Part shown: positions 7,056 to 15,506 of the stretch, in pieces
How positions within the stretch are numbered: position 1 is the stretch's first letter
How the letters are laid out: every line of letters begins with the position of its first letter
Assembly (NCBI RefSeq): GCF_011089895.1
Contig: NZ_JAANAT010000004.1
Span: 434,001 to 498,000, forward strand
From: Mucilaginibacter inviolabilis
GTDB taxonomy: Bacteria > Bacteroidota > Bacteroidia > Sphingobacteriales > Sphingobacteriaceae
DNA: 64,000 bases
Direction: 5' to 3'
Program-made: the position numbers and the translations under genes
The notes under the pieces: generated by a model
Database searches by the model: none
What the model saw: only the letters and a program-made list of their open reading frames with translations
Told to the model about the DNA's origin: nothing

Positions 7056-7824
7056 TGATCTGGATCTTAAACTGAGGGTTTATGAAACCTCACAAGACCG
7101 CTGCGTTTTACCAGAAATGTATATTGTAGCCAGAATCGACGGACGAAACTTTACGAGGCTGACTAAAGAAGTGCATCAGTTCGAAGCACCATTTGATGAA
7201 AAATTTCGGGATCTGATGGTTGAAACTGTGAAGCATCTCATGAGTTGCGGTTTTAACATAATCTATGGTTACACAGAAAGTGACGAAATATCGTTGTTGT
7301 TTCATCCCAAGGAAAATACCTTTGGACGTAAAAGCAGGAAATATATTTCTATTCTTGCAGGGGAAGCCAGCGCTAAATTTTCCTCTCTACTCGGAGACGT
7401 AGGAGCCTTTGACGCTCGTCTTTCTGAACTTCCTAACAAAAAATTAGTAGAGGATTATTTTAGGTGGCGTAATGAAGATGCACATAGAAATGCGCTGAAT
7501 GCACATTGTTATTGGCGTTTAAGGCAGGATAATTTTACTGTTAGCGAAGCTACTGCTAAAATTGAAGGCATGAGCATTTCGGCCAAAAATGAAATGTTAT
7601 TTCAATATGGTATCAACTTCAATAATGTTCCTACCTGGCAAAAAAGAGGAATAGGTATTTATTGGAAAGATGTAAAAAAAGAGGGATTTAATCCTAAAAC
7701 TAATGAGCATGCATTGGTCGATAAACGTATGCTATACACTGATTTTGAGCTACCCATGAGGGAAGAATACAATAGATTTATATCTAATCTTGTAGATAAA
7801 TATGAGGCCGTTGTTATTGAATAA
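7045..7824 (+). CDS. Thg1-like protein, template-dependent 3'-5' RNA polymerase
   Basis: A 259-aa member of the tRNA-His guanylyltransferase (Thg1)/TLP family. The metal-binding residues are Asp32 in A-R-I-D-G-R-N-F and Asp80-Glu81 in Y-T-E-S-D-E-I-S-L-L-F. Family motifs E-D-A-H-R-N-A-L-N-A-H-C-Y-W and S-A-K-N-E-M-L-F-Q-Y-G-I-N-F are present. Eukaryotic Thg1 adds G-1 to tRNA-His. Bacterial Thg1-like proteins instead add Watson-Crick nucleotides to 5'-truncated tRNAs and are regarded as 5'-end repair enzymes. The start overlaps the kinase gene by 11 nt (ATGAAATTTGATG with TGA inside), so the two form a cassette. A tRNA-repair role is inferred from the family and the pairing with a 5' kinase. 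Confidence 0.9.
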   Translation: MKFDDLDLKLRVYETSQDRCVLPEMYIVARIDGRNFTRLTKEVHQFEAPFDEKFRDLMVETVKHLMSCGFNIIYGYTESDEISLLFHPKENTFGRKSRKYISILAGEASAKFSSLLGDVGAFDARLSELPNKKLVEDYFRWRNEDAHRNALNAHCYWRLRQDNFTVSEATAKIEGMSISAKNEMLFQYGINFNNVPTWQKRGIGIYWKDVKKEGFNPKTNEHALVDKRMLYTDFELPMREEYNRFISNLVDKYEAVVIE

Positions 7825-7844
7825 ATTTTCCATCCTGAGTGTCT

Positions 7845-7922
7845 CCGCTGGCGCATGCGTGTCGCCCTAACGATATTAAATAATTAACTAATGAAGGCGC
7901 ACGCGACACGCGTGCGCCAGCA
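7845..7922. repeat. GC-rich palindromic repeat between convergent genes
   Basis: GGCGCACGCG / CGCGTGCGCC at 7896-7918 is a perfect 10-bp palindrome with a 3-nt centre. The block also pairs imperfectly with CCGCTGGCGCATGCGTGTCGC at 7845-7865. Its GC-richness contrasts with the AT-rich flanks. It may terminate transcription from both sides and looks like a dispersed intergenic palindrome. Confidence 0.65.
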
Positions 7923-7970
7923 GCGGTTCTGTGTGGACAGAGGCCTCGTTTGTATTATAAACAGGTCTTT

Positions 7971-8729
7971 TTAAAACTTCCTCCCCACAATAATTTTAAT
8001 GATGGCCTTATCTGCGTTTTGTGTAAAGCCGTAGCCTACGCCTCCATTAAACTCCCATTTAGGGTCAAAATTTAAATCTGTTGCTGCAAATAACTGATGG
8101 TCCTGCTGTTTGAAGGCATCATAGTGAAAAAATGGACCGGTACTCCCATAATATTCCAGTCCCAGCGCTACAACCTTGGTTACGTCATAACTTCCCTTAA
8201 CATTGGGTGAAAAGATAAATCCCCGGTTTTGATCCGGGCCTTTGAAGCTTTTGTCCAGTGTTGGGTTAACGGAAATATATAATTTATTCCATTTTTTATC
8301 TACTATCGGCCTCACCTCCAATGTGCTTGTATTGGCGGAAAATGCACTTTTCTGAAATCCGAATTCAGTTGAAATACTCACACCTACGGGCCAGTTCCAG
8401 CTTTGTGGAGCAGCAACCCTTGGTCTGATATGAGAGCCTACATAGGCCGTGCGTCCGGCATCACCTACGGAATTAAAAAAATAGAAGCCGGTTTCGAACC
8501 AGGTGGTCCAGCCATGGGTTATTTCAATGGTTTCATGTTCTACATGGTTTGTTGGGAGCTCGCCATTAGTGATCGTTTTACTTCCATTTAAAGTAAAGTT
8601 ACTGTGCAACTCCAACATTGTTTTGCCCTTGTCTACCGTTTCAGAACCATAAACCTGGATCTCATAATTGTCCTGTGCCCTAAGCTTCAGGGTAGAAAAC
8701 ATAAGGATTAGCAAGCATAGATATTTCAT
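7971..8729 (-). CDS. Outer-membrane beta-barrel protein
   Basis: A 252-aa protein with a signal peptide (MKYLCLLILMFSTLKLRAQ, cut near residue 19). Amphipathic strands follow with many aromatic residues (F-E-T-G-F-Y-F-F, L-G-L-E-Y-Y-G-S, F-N-G-G-V-G-Y-G-F). It ends in I-I-V-G-R-K-F, with the terminal Phe expected for BAM-dependent insertion. It resembles small porin/transporter barrels of the phenol MetA-like group, but substrate cannot be judged. A 20-nt palindrome lies 19 nt upstream of the start codon. A GlxA-type regulator is encoded upstream on the same strand. Confidence 0.8.
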   Translation of the reverse strand: MKYLCLLILMFSTLKLRAQDNYEIQVYGSETVDKGKTMLELHSNFTLNGSKTITNGELPTNHVEHETIEITHGWTTWFETGFYFFNSVGDAGRTAYVGSHIRPRVAAPQSWNWPVGVSISTEFGFQKSAFSANTSTLEVRPIVDKKWNKLYISVNPTLDKSFKGPDQNRGFIFSPNVKGSYDVTKVVALGLEYYGSTGPFFHYDAFKQQDHQLFAATDLNFDPKWEFNGGVGYGFTQNADKAIIKIIVGRKF

Positions 8730-8747
8730 TAGTATTCAGCTTTAAAA

Positions 8748-8767
8748 TGAATGTGAAATCACATTCA
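8748..8767. promoter_or_regulatory. Palindromic operator candidate upstream of the barrel gene
   Basis: TGAATGTGA and TCACATTCA are perfect reverse complements separated by two A residues, 19 nt upstream of the barrel gene's start codon. The TGTGA/TCACA arms recall CRP/FNR-family sites, but the spacing (2 nt) is shorter than the usual 6, so the cognate regulator is unknown. Confidence 0.45.
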
Positions 8768-8915
8768 CCCTAAAACTATCTATGCAATCTGAAGCAAAAT
8801 TGTAGTTGGATGGCAGATATTAATGGTACTGAAAAATTGACAAAACAGCGACTTTTAATCTTCCGTCCTCTCGGAGTCTCCTGAAAGGCACCCTGAGGTT
8901 GTCAGTTATAGATTA

Positions 8916-9896
8916 TTATTTCTCTACTGCTACTTTGCTATACTTATTTCTGTATTCAATGGGCGTAATTCCCGTAACCCTTTTGAATATATCCCGGAAT
9001 GCTTTCATGTCGCTATAGCCAACATCAAACATTACCTCCGATACGTTTTTTCTTGAGCTTTCAAAACTGCGTTTGGCAGCTTCAACTCTTACTCTTTGCA
9101 TATATTCAACAGGCGTGTTATTGGTAGCTTGCTTAAACCTTCTTTCAAAGCTCCTTTGGCTAATATCTACTTTATCTGCCAGGCTATTAATAGTGAGCTT
9201 ATCCTGATAGCTTTTTTCGATGTAGTTTTGGGTTTGCAAAATCTCCTTGTCGTTGTGGTCTTTTTGTCCGGTGAAAATTGTAAAAGCGCCTTGATTATTT
9301 CGATCAATATCTATTGCAAAATATTTGGCGGCTAAAATAGCGGTATTTCTATCGGTGTATTTTTCTAATAAATAAAGCAGCAGATTCCATAGCGAGTTGG
9401 CACCGCCACTGGAGTAAATCTTGCCTTCATCAGTAATAACCGCGCCATCTACAATTTCTACTTCGGGATACATCTCCCTAAACTGATTAAAATAGGCCCA
9501 GTGTGTAGAACATTTCTTTCCATTTACCAGGCCGGTTTTTCCTAGTAAAAAAGCACCATTACATAAACTGGCAACTTCACTGCCATTGCTGTGCATTTTT
9601 TTTATCCACGGAATTGCATGCTCATTTGCTTTTATTGCTTCATCAATATCGCCAAAAACGGCAGGTATGATGATCAGATCAGTTTCTTTAATGTCTTTTA
9701 TTTGCCGGTCTATTTTTACGGAGTATTCTCCGTCGTTGGTAGCTATGTAATCTTTTAAGCCTGCATACTCCACATCAAATAATGGTTTTTTATCAAATGC
9801 TTTTAAAAAATCATTGGCTGTTTTAAACAAGCGGTAGGCCGGGGTTACAGCTTCAATAGCAGCATTTTCGGGCACATAAACAGACACTTTTTTCAT
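8916..9896 (-). CDS. GlxA-like transcriptional regulator (DJ-1/PfpI + AraC HTH)
   Basis: A 326-aa regulator. Residues ~1-195 form a DJ-1/PfpI amidotransferase-like domain with the elbow Cys112 in S-L-C-N-G-A-F-L-L-G. Residues ~220-320 are an AraC DNA-binding domain with two HTH motifs (L-T-I-N-S-L-A-D-K-V-D-I-S-Q-R-S-F-E-R-R-F, and V-S-E-V-M-F-D-V-G-Y-S-D then F-R-D-I-F-K-R-V-T-G-I-T-P). This family usually senses small metabolites and activates adjacent genes. It is divergent from a secreted alpha/beta hydrolase (141 nt between start codons) and upstream of the barrel gene, so either could be a target. Confidence 0.92.
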   Translation of the reverse strand: MKKVSVYVPENAAIEAVTPAYRLFKTANDFLKAFDKKPLFDVEYAGLKDYIATNDGEYSVKIDRQIKDIKETDLIIIPAVFGDIDEAIKANEHAIPWIKKMHSNGSEVASLCNGAFLLGKTGLVNGKKCSTHWAYFNQFREMYPEVEIVDGAVITDEGKIYSSGGANSLWNLLLYLLEKYTDRNTAILAAKYFAIDIDRNNQGAFTIFTGQKDHNDKEILQTQNYIEKSYQDKLTINSLADKVDISQRSFERRFKQATNNTPVEYMQRVRVEAAKRSFESSRKNVSEVMFDVGYSDMKAFRDIFKRVTGITPIEYRNKYSKVAVEK

Positions 9897-10037
9897 TGTT
9901 GAATTTCCTTTTTATAAAGATAAATATGTTTTGGCGGAATTTACCCTCTAAGTTGTCGTTTTTGCACTGCGCTATATCCTGAGGTAAATTCCAACTTTGT
10001 ATTGTTAATAAGTTTCAAACCAAAACTAAATATTGTC

Positions 10038-10913
10038 ATGAAAAATTTATTCAAAACACCTAACCCTCTTAAATTAATACTACTAATGGCAATCATTATG
10101 TTTGCCACGGTTCAATCTAACGGGCAACAGAGTAAGCCTGCCAACAGTGGTTATGTGCCTGTTAATGGCATTAAAGTTTATTATGAAGTATATGGCGAGG
10201 GCAGACCTATCGTTTTATTGCATGGCGCTTTTATGACCATTGAAGGTAACTGGGGCCAGTTAATACCCGAATTATCAAAAACAAGAAAAGTAATCGCCAT
10301 TGAAATGCAGGGACATGGACACACGCCGTTTTCGGACAGAAAATTAGACTTAGCTACCCTGGCAAGTGATGTGGATGGAGTAATGAATTACTTAAAAGTT
10401 GATAGTGCTGATGTTGTAGGATATAGTATGGGCGGCTCCGTGGCTTACCAGTTAATCATACAAAGCCCTAAACGGGTCAAAAAATTAGTGATCATTTCTT
10501 CTACTTATAAAAGCAGTGGCTGGCTGCCTCAAATAGCCAATGCGTTTAAAAATATGAAACCCGAAATGTTTGCGAATAGTCCTATGAAGGCGGCATATGA
10601 TGCAGTAGCGCCCGACAAAACCAAATGGGCAAAATTTATGGAACAAATGCTTGCTTTTGTTGGGCAGTCTTTTGATATGGGGGATAGTAATATTGCGAAA
10701 ATTACTTCGCCTGTACTGATCATATCCGGTGACAATGATGGTCTGGATAAGATTGAGCTGATGAAAACTTATCAATTACTGGGAGGTGGCGTATCTGCCG
10801 ACCTGGCACCAATGCCGAAGTCGCATTTGGCTGTTGTTCCTTCGCAGAGCCATGTGAGCCTGATGATGCAGACGAAAACCATATTAGGCTATCTGGATGG
10901 CTTTTTAAAGTAA
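10038..10913 (+). CDS. Secreted alpha/beta hydrolase
   Basis: A 291-aa protein from the ATG at 10038. The frame is open to 10002, but the internal ATG puts a normal Sec signal peptide (about residues 1-30, ending S-N-G-Q-Q) at the N-terminus. The alpha/beta-hydrolase fold shows V-L-L-H-G-A-F (oxyanion loop), nucleophile Ser130 in G-Y-S-M-G-G-S, the acid in I-S-G-D-N-D-G, and the catalytic His in P-S-Q-S-H-V-S-L. It probably acts on an ester or similar substrate in the periplasm. It is divergent from the GlxA-like regulator, a common activator/target arrangement, and is followed 69 nt later by a reductase-like gene. Confidence 0.9.
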   Translation: MKNLFKTPNPLKLILLMAIIMFATVQSNGQQSKPANSGYVPVNGIKVYYEVYGEGRPIVLLHGAFMTIEGNWGQLIPELSKTRKVIAIEMQGHGHTPFSDRKLDLATLASDVDGVMNYLKVDSADVVGYSMGGSVAYQLIIQSPKRVKKLVIISSTYKSSGWLPQIANAFKNMKPEMFANSPMKAAYDAVAPDKTKWAKFMEQMLAFVGQSFDMGDSNIAKITSPVLIISGDNDGLDKIELMKTYQLLGGGVSADLAPMPKSHLAVVPSQSHVSLMMQTKTILGYLDGFLK

Positions 10914-10982
10914 ACATATGAAAAGATGGTTCGATAAGAATCGTTAAATAAACAATAAAGCAACAACTTCAATTAAACTAAC

Positions 10983-11576
10983 ATGAGAAAGATAATCGTT
11001 TTAACATTTATTACATTAGATGGAGTAATGCAGGCACCGGGCGGACCGGAGGAAGATACATCGGGTGGCTTTAAATACGGTGGTTGGTCTGCTCCCTATG
11101 GTGATGAGGTTTCTGGCAAGGTGATGCAAAAGCAGATGGAAGCCACGGATATTCTTCTGGGCAGAAAAACATTTGATATTTTTGCCGATTTCTGGCCCAA
11201 GCATGCGGAACATTGGCCGGGCATCAATGATGTTACAAAATATGTGCTATCCAACACCATGCAAAAGTCTGATTGGGAAAACACGGTGTTCCTTACCAGT
11301 GTGGCGGATATCGAAAAACTCAAAAATTCAGAAGGTTCTGATATCAAAGTTTGGGGTAGCAGCGAACTCGCACAGCTATTATTGAAGCATGACCTGGTGG
11401 ACGAACTCTGGCTTAAAATATACCCGGTGATTCTTGGCAAAGGGAAAAAGTTGTTTGACAACCAGGCGGTTCCTGCTGCATTTGAATTAACAGAAAGTCT
11501 TGTTACGCCAAGCGGTGTTATAGTAGCTAATTACGCGCGAAACGGAAATGTTAAAACAGGCACTATCGGCGCTTAA
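10983..11576 (+). CDS. RibD C-terminal/DHFR-like domain protein
   Basis: A 197-aa cytoplasmic protein of the dihydrofolate-reductase-like (RibD_C) family. It has the N-terminal strand R-K-I-I-V-L-T-F-I-T-L-D-G-V, the M-E-A-T-D-I-L-L-G-R-K-T-F-D NADPH-loop region, K-V-W-G-S-S-E-L-A-Q-L-L-L, and the conserved end W-L-K-I-Y-P-V-I-L-G-K-G-K-K-L-F. Such stand-alone proteins are probably NAD(P)H reductases of unknown substrate; they are not true DHFR. It may be co-transcribed with the preceding hydrolase, and a GC-rich hairpin with T residues lies 85 nt downstream. Confidence 0.9.
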   Translation: MRKIIVLTFITLDGVMQAPGGPEEDTSGGFKYGGWSAPYGDEVSGKVMQKQMEATDILLGRKTFDIFADFWPKHAEHWPGINDVTKYVLSNTMQKSDWENTVFLTSVADIEKLKNSEGSDIKVWGSSELAQLLLKHDLVDELWLKIYPVILGKGKKLFDNQAVPAAFELTESLVTPSGVIVANYARNGNVKTGTIGA

Positions 11577-11660
11577 GAACCTGAAGTAATTTCCGCCCCT
11601 CCCCAGGTCTTCCTGAAAGAGCCCTGGGTTATTGTGGGTAATCATCCTTAACTCTTCCAT

Positions 11661-11690
11661 ATGCCCCGGTGCCCCCGGGGTATTTTATTG
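11661..11690 (+). terminator. Terminator-like hairpin
   Basis: ATGCCCCGG (11661-11669) pairs with CCGGGGTAT (11675-11683) at 8 of 9 positions, followed by a T-rich tail. It lies downstream of the RibD/DHFR-like gene. Confidence 0.55.
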
Positions 11691-12372
11691 GCCTTTCGCC
11701 TGGTGCGTATTCCTGGTCATTTTTTGCCTGTTCACTATCTCAGTCTGGTCTTTTATGTCATAAATCGGCTAAGATTTAAGATGTGTTTCTGAATGTGCAA
11801 GATGAATATCTTTTAAAAGACTATTTGCTAAAAAAACGAAATAGTTAAATCTGTTTTTTTTAATGAAAAATTAATAATATATCATTATAGGTTATAATTA
11901 TTAAAATTTTTTTATAAAAATCTGTTTTTTATAAAAAAAGTTATACTTAATTTATATATTTTCTATAAAATTTATAAATTACTAAAAAATGTACAGATAT
12001 AAATTGTCATTTTTTGTGAAAACTAACTTTTAATCGGTTATAATGAAGCGTTATGTGTTAAATGCTTCTATTTTTTAACTATAGCTGTTCTTATTGATTA
12101 TATTATCACGATGATGTCTTATCTGTCATATCAATTGCCATTTCCTGCTGTCTGTAACAACCGCACGACTTGTTTTAAGGACCCTCATTGCGGTTTTGGC
12201 TGTATCGAATCCCATAAATACACTTTTAAAGATCTTTAATTCACTTATCCCCATTAATCCTGTAATCCCTAAACACCATGAAATAATCATCCGCAAGATT
12301 CAAATCTGATCAGATCAGCGTTGTCTCAAATCCCTGAACAATTAATTATTAACTATTAACGACAATTTCACG
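11691..12372. other. Gene-free leader region before SusC
   Basis: About 680 nt without a convincing gene. 11760-12060 is extremely AT-rich with long A/T runs, and the last 170 nt before the SusC ATG contain only short frames. It probably holds the promoter and a long leader of the SusCD operon, but I could not place an exact -33/-7 pair. Confidence 0.4.
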
Positions 12373-15300
12373 ATGAATCAAAAAATACTATACTTAGTAT
12401 GGGTTATTGTATTGGTATGCACTCAAGCGTACGCGCAAACCCGCAAAATAACAGGCCATGTGACAGATGCCGGTGACGGCGGTCCACTTCCAGGTGTATC
12501 TGTTTCTATCAAAGGCACTACCATAGGTACCCAAACAGATGGTAACGGCAATTTTAGCATTAATGTACCCGCCGGAAAACAAAGCTTAACCTTTAATTTC
12601 ATAGGGTATACTCAGCAAACGGTTACCATAACCTCAAATAAACTTACAATCTCCCTAACTGCTACAGCAAGCCAGCTATCTGAAGTGGTGATATCCGGTT
12701 ATTCCAGAATAAACAAGAAAGACTATACCGGTTCTGCAGTTAAAGTCACGTCGGCGCAAATTGCCAATAAACCGGTTCAAAGTTTCGATCAGGCTTTGGC
12801 CGGGCAGGCGGCGGGTGTGAACATTATACAGCCTAACGGGGTGTTGAATAACCCGCCGGTGTTCAGGATCAGGGGTTTTAACTCCATATCCCTGAGTTCC
12901 TATCCGCTTATTATTGTTGACGGCGTTCCGGTATTTACCGGCAGTACCGGCAACAGCGCTTCTAACAATCCCCTTGGAGACATTAATCCCAACGATATAG
13001 AATCAGTTGATATCTTAAAAGATGCTTCGGCTACGGCCATATACGGATCAAGGGCTGCCAACGGCGTTGTGGTAATTACTACCAAAAAAGGAAAGCTTGG
13101 CAAAACCCAGGTTAACTATGATGGCTGGGTGGGGATTAATAAGGCATTTAACTTACCTAAACTGCTTAATGCCGATCAATATGTAGAGTTAAAGAACGAA
13201 GCCCGCGCAAATGCAGGCTTAGCTCCTGGCTTTGCTATTCAAAAGGATGCTAATGGCAATGAAATTAACACCGACTGGTACAAGATTGTTTACCAGACCG
13301 GTTTATCGCATAATCATAACATGAACGTTTCCGGCGCTACAGAAAAGACATCTTATTTTGTATCTGCCGGTTACAGCAACCAGGAAAGCTTTATCAAAAC
13401 CAATTCATTTGAACGAAAGATATTCCGGGGAAATTTGGATCATCATTTGTCAAAGGCTATTACTATAGGTACTAATTTTAGTTACAGCAACACGCTCAAT
13501 AAAGGACCTAACAGCGGGTCATTACCGGGACAGGCATATAACACCGGCGGACTGGCCCGTTTGCCTTTAGTATTAAACCCAAATGTGGCTCCCCGCAATC
13601 CCGATGGCTCTTACAACATCACCAGTACCGGAACCCTGGGTTTAGGCGCCAATACCATTGCTAATAACTATCCTAACGCATTGGTATTGCTTGATTTGGA
13701 CAAGTATACGTCTAGCAATACCAACGTGATAGGTAACCTGTATGGCGAATGGCAATTGGTTACCGGGTTGAAATTTAAAACCCAGTATAGTATCAACAAG
13801 CTCAATACCGCCAATACCACATTTCAAAACCCAATAGCCGGCGACGGGCAGAGCTCAAACGGTTTGGCTTTGAATACTTTTCAGGAGTATAACCGCAGGG
13901 ACTGGACTAATACGTTGAATTACATTGTAGATTTAGGAAAAAATCACATCAATGCCCTGGCAGGTTATGAAGAATATCACACCACCAATCTGGGCACAGG
14001 AACACAGCGAACCAATTTAGGCGATTCCTATTTCAATAATTTCCAGGGAAATTTCCTGAATGTTTTAAGTGATGCCACAACCGGGAACTTTCAGTCCGAA
14101 AACGGTTTCAGGTCTTTTTTTGGAACAGCAAATTATGACTTTGATAAAAAATATCTGCTAAGCGGAACCTTCAGACGTGATGGTTTTTCCGGGTTATCGG
14201 CCAATAATAAGTATGGTAATTTTGGTGGAGGCTCTATTGGTTGGAATATAGCGGAGGAAGGCTTTTTTAAAAATTCAAAGCTGGGGCGGATCTTCGAAGA
14301 TCTTAAACTGAAAGGAAGCTACGGTGTAGTAGGTAATGTGGGGGTTGGCGATTTTGCTTCTTTATCGTTGTATAACTCAGGTTTGTATGGCGGCGCAGCA
14401 ACGGTTTATTTTAACCAGGCCGGTAATTCTAATCTGAAATGGGAAACCAGTAAAAAAACAGATGTAGGCCTCAGTTTTGGTTTGTTTAAAGGACGTATAC
14501 AGGCAGAGTTTGATTATTATAATAACAGTATCAATAACCTTATCCTGAATGCGCCGCAATCACCTTCACGGGGTATACCCGGCAATACCATTGCAGCCAA
14601 CGTAGGCTCGATGTATAACCGTGGCTTTGAATTGAATGTCACTTCAAGAAATATTGTTAAAACCAACTTCAGCTGGACTACCAATTTTAACATCAGTACG
14701 CTCAGTAACAAGGTTACAGCACTGGCCCAGGGTAATTCAGATATTTACGGTGTAACCTCAGGGTTGGAAACCGCAAGCGTTACCCGGGTAGGGTATACGC
14801 TGGGATCTATTTTTGTGGTTCCTGTGGATGGTGTAAACCCGGCTAACGGTCAGCGCATATTTATCAATCGTTTTGGCCAGAAAGTTCAGTATAACCAGGT
14901 TGGTACGCCATCTAAATGGACATATCTCGACGGTACAGCTGCTCCGGCTATTGACGGCACGCTTGATGGCCGTATTGTAGGCAGATCCATACCAACCTAT
15001 TATGGTGGCTTAAATAACACCTTTGCTTATAAAAACTTTGATTTAAACATTGGTATTACTTTTTCGGGAGGGAATAAAATATATAATGGAACGCAGGCTA
15101 CCCTCCGCGATCAGCGATTCTGGAATAATGAAACAGGTATATTAAGGCGCTGGACAACCCCGGGTCAGGTTACCGATATTCCTAAAGTAGTTTACGGCGA
15201 TAATTATTCGAACGGGTCGGCCATACCTAACTCTTCCAATGTTCAAAACGGCGCTTATGCCAAACTTAAAAACGTGGCACTGGGATATAAATTCCCGTCG

Positions 15301-15495
15301 CGGTTGGTTAATGGCGCGGGCATTTCCTCATTACGGGTATATGTACAAGCCACAAACCTGGCTGTAGTTACCGGTTACAAAGGCTCAGACCCTGAAGTTT
15401 CAGCCAACGGTAATTCCAATCTGGCACCGGGTATCGACCGTAATACCGTGCCTTCCAGCAGGATATTTACGTTTGGTTTAAATGTAGGATTTTAA
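12373..15495 (+). CDS. SusC-family TonB-linked outer-membrane transporter
   Basis: A 1040-aa protein. It has a signal peptide (residues 1-22, ending A-Y-A-Q), a carboxypeptidase-regulatory-like beta domain (about 24-105, starting K-I-T-G-H-V-T-D and with P-L-P-G-V-S-V-S-I-K-G-T), and a TonB plug (about 115-225) with the SusC marker D-I-E-S-V-D-I-L-K-D-A-S-A-T-A-I-Y-G-S-R. A 22-strand barrel follows, ending T-F-G-L-N-V-G-F. SusC proteins import oligosaccharides using TonB energy together with a SusD lid, encoded 11 nt downstream. There is no STN domain, so direct anti-sigma signalling is not expected. Substrate is unknown. Confidence 0.96.
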   Translation: MNQKILYLVWVIVLVCTQAYAQTRKITGHVTDAGDGGPLPGVSVSIKGTTIGTQTDGNGNFSINVPAGKQSLTFNFIGYTQQTVTITSNKLTISLTATASQLSEVVISGYSRINKKDYTGSAVKVTSAQIANKPVQSFDQALAGQAAGVNIIQPNGVLNNPPVFRIRGFNSISLSSYPLIIVDGVPVFTGSTGNSASNNPLGDINPNDIESVDILKDASATAIYGSRAANGVVVITTKKGKLGKTQVNYDGWVGINKAFNLPKLLNADQYVELKNEARANAGLAPGFAIQKDANGNEINTDWYKIVYQTGLSHNHNMNVSGATEKTSYFVSAGYSNQESFIKTNSFERKIFRGNLDHHLSKAITIGTNFSYSNTLNKGPNSGSLPGQAYNTGGLARLPLVLNPNVAPRNPDGSYNITSTGTLGLGANTIANNYPNALVLLDLDKYTSSNTNVIGNLYGEWQLVTGLKFKTQYSINKLNTANTTFQNPIAGDGQSSNGLALNTFQEYNRRDWTNTLNYIVDLGKNHINALAGYEEYHTTNLGTGTQRTNLGDSYFNNFQGNFLNVLSDATTGNFQSENGFRSFFGTANYDFDKKYLLSGTFRRDGFSGLSANNKYGNFGGGSIGWNIAEEGFFKNSKLGRIFEDLKLKGSYGVVGNVGVGDFASLSLYNSGLYGGAATVYFNQAGNSNLKWETSKKTDVGLSFGLFKGRIQAEFDYYNNSINNLILNAPQSPSRGIPGNTIAANVGSMYNRGFELNVTSRNIVKTNFSWTTNFNISTLSNKVTALAQGNSDIYGVTSGLETASVTRVGYTLGSIFVVPVDGVNPANGQRIFINRFGQKVQYNQVGTPSKWTYLDGTAAPAIDGTLDGRIVGRSIPTYYGGLNNTFAYKNFDLNIGITFSGGNKIYNGTQATLRDQRFWNNETGILRRWTTPGQVTDIPKVVYGDNYSNGSAIPNSSNVQNGAYAKLKNVALGYKFPSRLVNGAGISSLRVYVQATNLAVVTGYKGSDPEVSANGNSNLAPGIDRNTVPSSRIFTFGLNVGF

Positions 15496-15506
15496 TTATT
15501 ACGATC

